Source: Sulfurovum sp. (GTDB lineage Bacteria; Campylobacterota; Campylobacteria; Campylobacterales; Sulfurovaceae). From it: DNA of 7,910 nucleotides. The stretch spans positions 1 through 7,910 of the forward strand of contig DAOVZV010000041.1 of assembly GCA_030634925.1 (NCBI GenBank), given 5' to 3'. A program made the translations under genes and the position numbers. This document shows, piece after piece, positions 6,522-7,910 of this stretch (within the stretch, counting starts at the first letter, position 1; each line of letters begins with the position of its first letter). Under the pieces are notes generated by a model. It did not search any database. It was not told the origin of the DNA and saw only the letters and a list, made by a program, of their open reading frames with translations.

Positions 6522-7802
6522 ATGTTACAAACTATTATAATCTTCTACTCTCTATATACATTTATGAAGGTCTATATCTCTATTATGCAAATAGGCTTCA
6601 TCAATACAGAAAAACGCAAAACTCCTGTACTAATGTCAGCATCAAAATACCTAATCGCAGGTAATTATGCCGTAGCCAACGGTAAGCTAGGACTTGTCAA
6701 TACGCTTGTAGATTATCTAATGTTTATATGGTGGGTAATCGCAGGTTTCGCGTGGTTAAATAGCCTCATATTAGTAGAGGGGACTATTGCCCAAGCTGTT
6801 GTGTTTCTTTTTGGATTTATCATTGTTAATTATATCGTAGGTCTCCCTTTTGAGCTTTATCAAAAATTCAAAATAGATAGTGCATTTGGATTTAACAAGA
6901 TGACAGCCAAGATGTACATCATAGATACTATCAAATCCACACTTCTATTTGTCATACTAGGAGGAGCGATATTTGCACTTCTAGCATGGATAATAGAGAG
7001 CTTCGAGTCATGGTGGCTATGGGGCTTTGTGATGATGTTTAGTATAGCGATATTAGCCAATGTATTAGCACCAACATTTATGGCACTATTTAACAAATTT
7101 TCACCACTAGAAGAGGGCGAACTCAAAACCCAAATAGATGAAATGATGGTCAAAGTAGGACTCAAAAACAACGGCATTTTCGTAATGGACGCAAGTAAAA
7201 GAGACAGTAGGCTAAACGCATTCTTCGGAGGATTAGGCAAGAGTAAAAGAGTAGTATTATTTGATACCCTAATAGCCAAACTAAACACCAAAGAGCTACT
7301 AGCAGTACTAGGTCACGAACTAGGACACTTCACCCACGGAGATATATGGAAAAACATAGGACTTATAGGCTTGTTACTATTCATATCATTCTATCTATTC
7401 GGACACCTACCAGAGACACTATTTACAGATATGGGCATAGTACAATCAGCAGGAGCAGAGATTGCTATGCTAATGTTATTATTGCCATTAGTAAGCTTCG
7501 TATTCACTCCATTTATGTCTGCTGTAAGCCGTCACAACGAATATGCAGCTGATGAGTTCGGTTCAGAGTTAGGAGGGAAAGAGAACCTAATATCAGCCCT
7601 AATGAAATTAATCACAGAAAACAAAGCATTCCCAAAATCACACCCACTAGTAATATTTTTCTACTACACCCACCCACCAGTATTAGAGAGACTAAAAGAG
7701 CTAGGATTTGACGCAAGTAATACTATAATAGAAAAAGAGGCGAAGGAAGAAGAGTTGGTCAAAGATGGGATATTTGCTTATATGGATAGAGATGAGAAGT
7801 AG
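6522..7802 (+). CDS. M48 family membrane metalloprotease (Ste24/CAAX-protease type)
   Basis: This is a 426-residue integral-membrane zinc peptidase. The zinc site is HELGH (265-269) with a third ligand at Glu340 in SRHNEYAAD (336-344). Ste24-type signatures are present: PFELYQKFKIDSAFGFNK (109-126), the DASKRDSRLNAFFGGLGKSK segment (223-242) and SHPL..YYTHPPVLERLKEL (373-393). Hydrophobic helices lie near 1-24, 64-84, 88-107, 137-157, 166-190, 280-298 and 312-333, enough for a seven-helix topology. In bacteria such enzymes are thought to act in membrane-protein quality control; CAAX prenyl processing is the eukaryotic role and is not expected here. AAGGA (6511-6515) lies 6 nt before the ATG. 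It follows the GTPase by 61 nt, so it could be the last gene of the run or have its own promoter, though none is convincing. HtpX is a shorter relative; length and motifs favour the Ste24 subgroup. Confidence 0.93.
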   Translation: MLQTIIIFYSLYTFMKVYISIMQIGFINTEKRKTPVLMSASKYLIAGNYAVANGKLGLVNTLVDYLMFIWWVIAGFAWLNSLILVEGTIAQAVVFLFGFIIVNYIVGLPFELYQKFKIDSAFGFNKMTAKMYIIDTIKSTLLFVILGGAIFALLAWIIESFESWWLWGFVMMFSIAILANVLAPTFMALFNKFSPLEEGELKTQIDEMMVKVGLKNNGIFVMDASKRDSRLNAFFGGLGKSKRVVLFDTLIAKLNTKELLAVLGHELGHFTHGDIWKNIGLIGLLLFISFYLFGHLPETLFTDMGIVQSAGAEIAMLMLLLPLVSFVFTPFMSAVSRHNEYAADEFGSELGGKENLISALMKLITENKAFPKSHPLVIFFYYTHPPVLERLKELGFDASNTIIEKEAKEEELVKDGIFAYMDRDEK

Positions 7803-7823
7803 GGTTTTTGTTTTGATTTAAAA

Positions 7824-7903
7824 GGTGGGAAATCCCACCCTACGCGATGTATTATAAATCATAAAATCAAAAATACATATCGCGTAGGGTGGATTTATCC
7901 ACC
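7824..7903. repeat. Pair of inverted REP-like palindromes (BIME-like)
   Basis: Two head-to-head units of about 30 nt (7824-7853 and 7872-7903) are separated by an 18-nt AT-rich spacer. Read outward-in, each contains the GTAGGGTGG...CCACC core with an adjoining CGCGTA box and AATACAT tail. Each unit forms its own hairpin: GGTGGGA/TCCCACC at 7824-7839 and GGTGGAT/ATCCACC at 7888-7903. The two units can also pair with each other. The GTAGGGTGGG-type core resembles REP sequences mobilised by RAYT (TnpA-REP) transposases in many bacteria. No transposase is in the window. The block follows the M48 stop by 21 nt and could shape mRNA 3' ends, but no T-run follows the stems. Confidence 0.8.
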
Positions 7904-7910
7904 ACAAAAG

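Noticed and set aside
7824..7839. Rho-independent terminator for the M48 gene
   Set aside because: The stem is followed by CTACGCGATG, not a T-run, and the same stem recurs as a repeat unit. A REP-like element explains it better.
7824..7903. Start of a CRISPR array
   Set aside because: There are only two units, in inverted rather than direct orientation, with an 18-nt AT-rich spacer and no cas genes nearby.

Overview
The window is an AT-rich bacterial segment. Its gene content and order point to a Campylobacterota (epsilonproteobacterial) chromosome, probably from a free-living Sulfurovum/Sulfurimonas-like lineage. The main clue is the block rny - 5-formyltetrahydrofolate cyclo-ligase (leftward), then a thioredoxin-fold lipoprotein - ftsY (rightward). 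From memory, this matches the Campylobacter jejuni neighbourhood Cj1209-Cj1208-Cj1207c-Cj1206c. The genus is an inference.

Layout. Positions 1-150 read on + as a piece of a MATE-family efflux protein. From about 126 to 263 the minus strand reads as the first ~46 residues of ribonuclease Y. The two meet in a GCTTTT-repeat tract and neither continues past it, so the left edge is a chimeric junction (assembly join or real rearrangement). Next come the cyclo-ligase (267-836, -) and a divergent intergenic region with an almost perfect palindrome (859-880) that puts a TATAAT on each strand. To the right, everything runs on +: a GTG-started TlpA-like lipoprotein (895-1461), ftsY (1495-2364), a single-domain malic enzyme (2389-3663), a DUF2868 membrane protein (3660-5051), a DUF3482 GTPase (5048-6460) and a Ste24-type M48 membrane metalloprotease (6522-7802). 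The right end (7824-7903) holds two head-to-head REP-like palindromes.

How the genes work together. FtsY (SRP receptor), the lipoprotein thiol-redox protein, the DUF2868/DUF3482 pair and the M48 protease all act at or in the inner membrane or periplasm. Malic enzyme and the cyclo-ligase are cytosolic metabolic enzymes. Gaps from 895 to 6460 are 33 nt or less, and the malic enzyme/DUF2868 and DUF2868/GTPase junctions are both ATGA overlaps, so these genes are probably co-transcribed and the last three translationally coupled. The DUF2868-DUF3482 pair is the least understood part: a multi-pass membrane protein coupled to a GTPase with a glycine-rich, membrane-insertion-like segment. No CRISPR array, transposase, tRNA or rRNA is seen.
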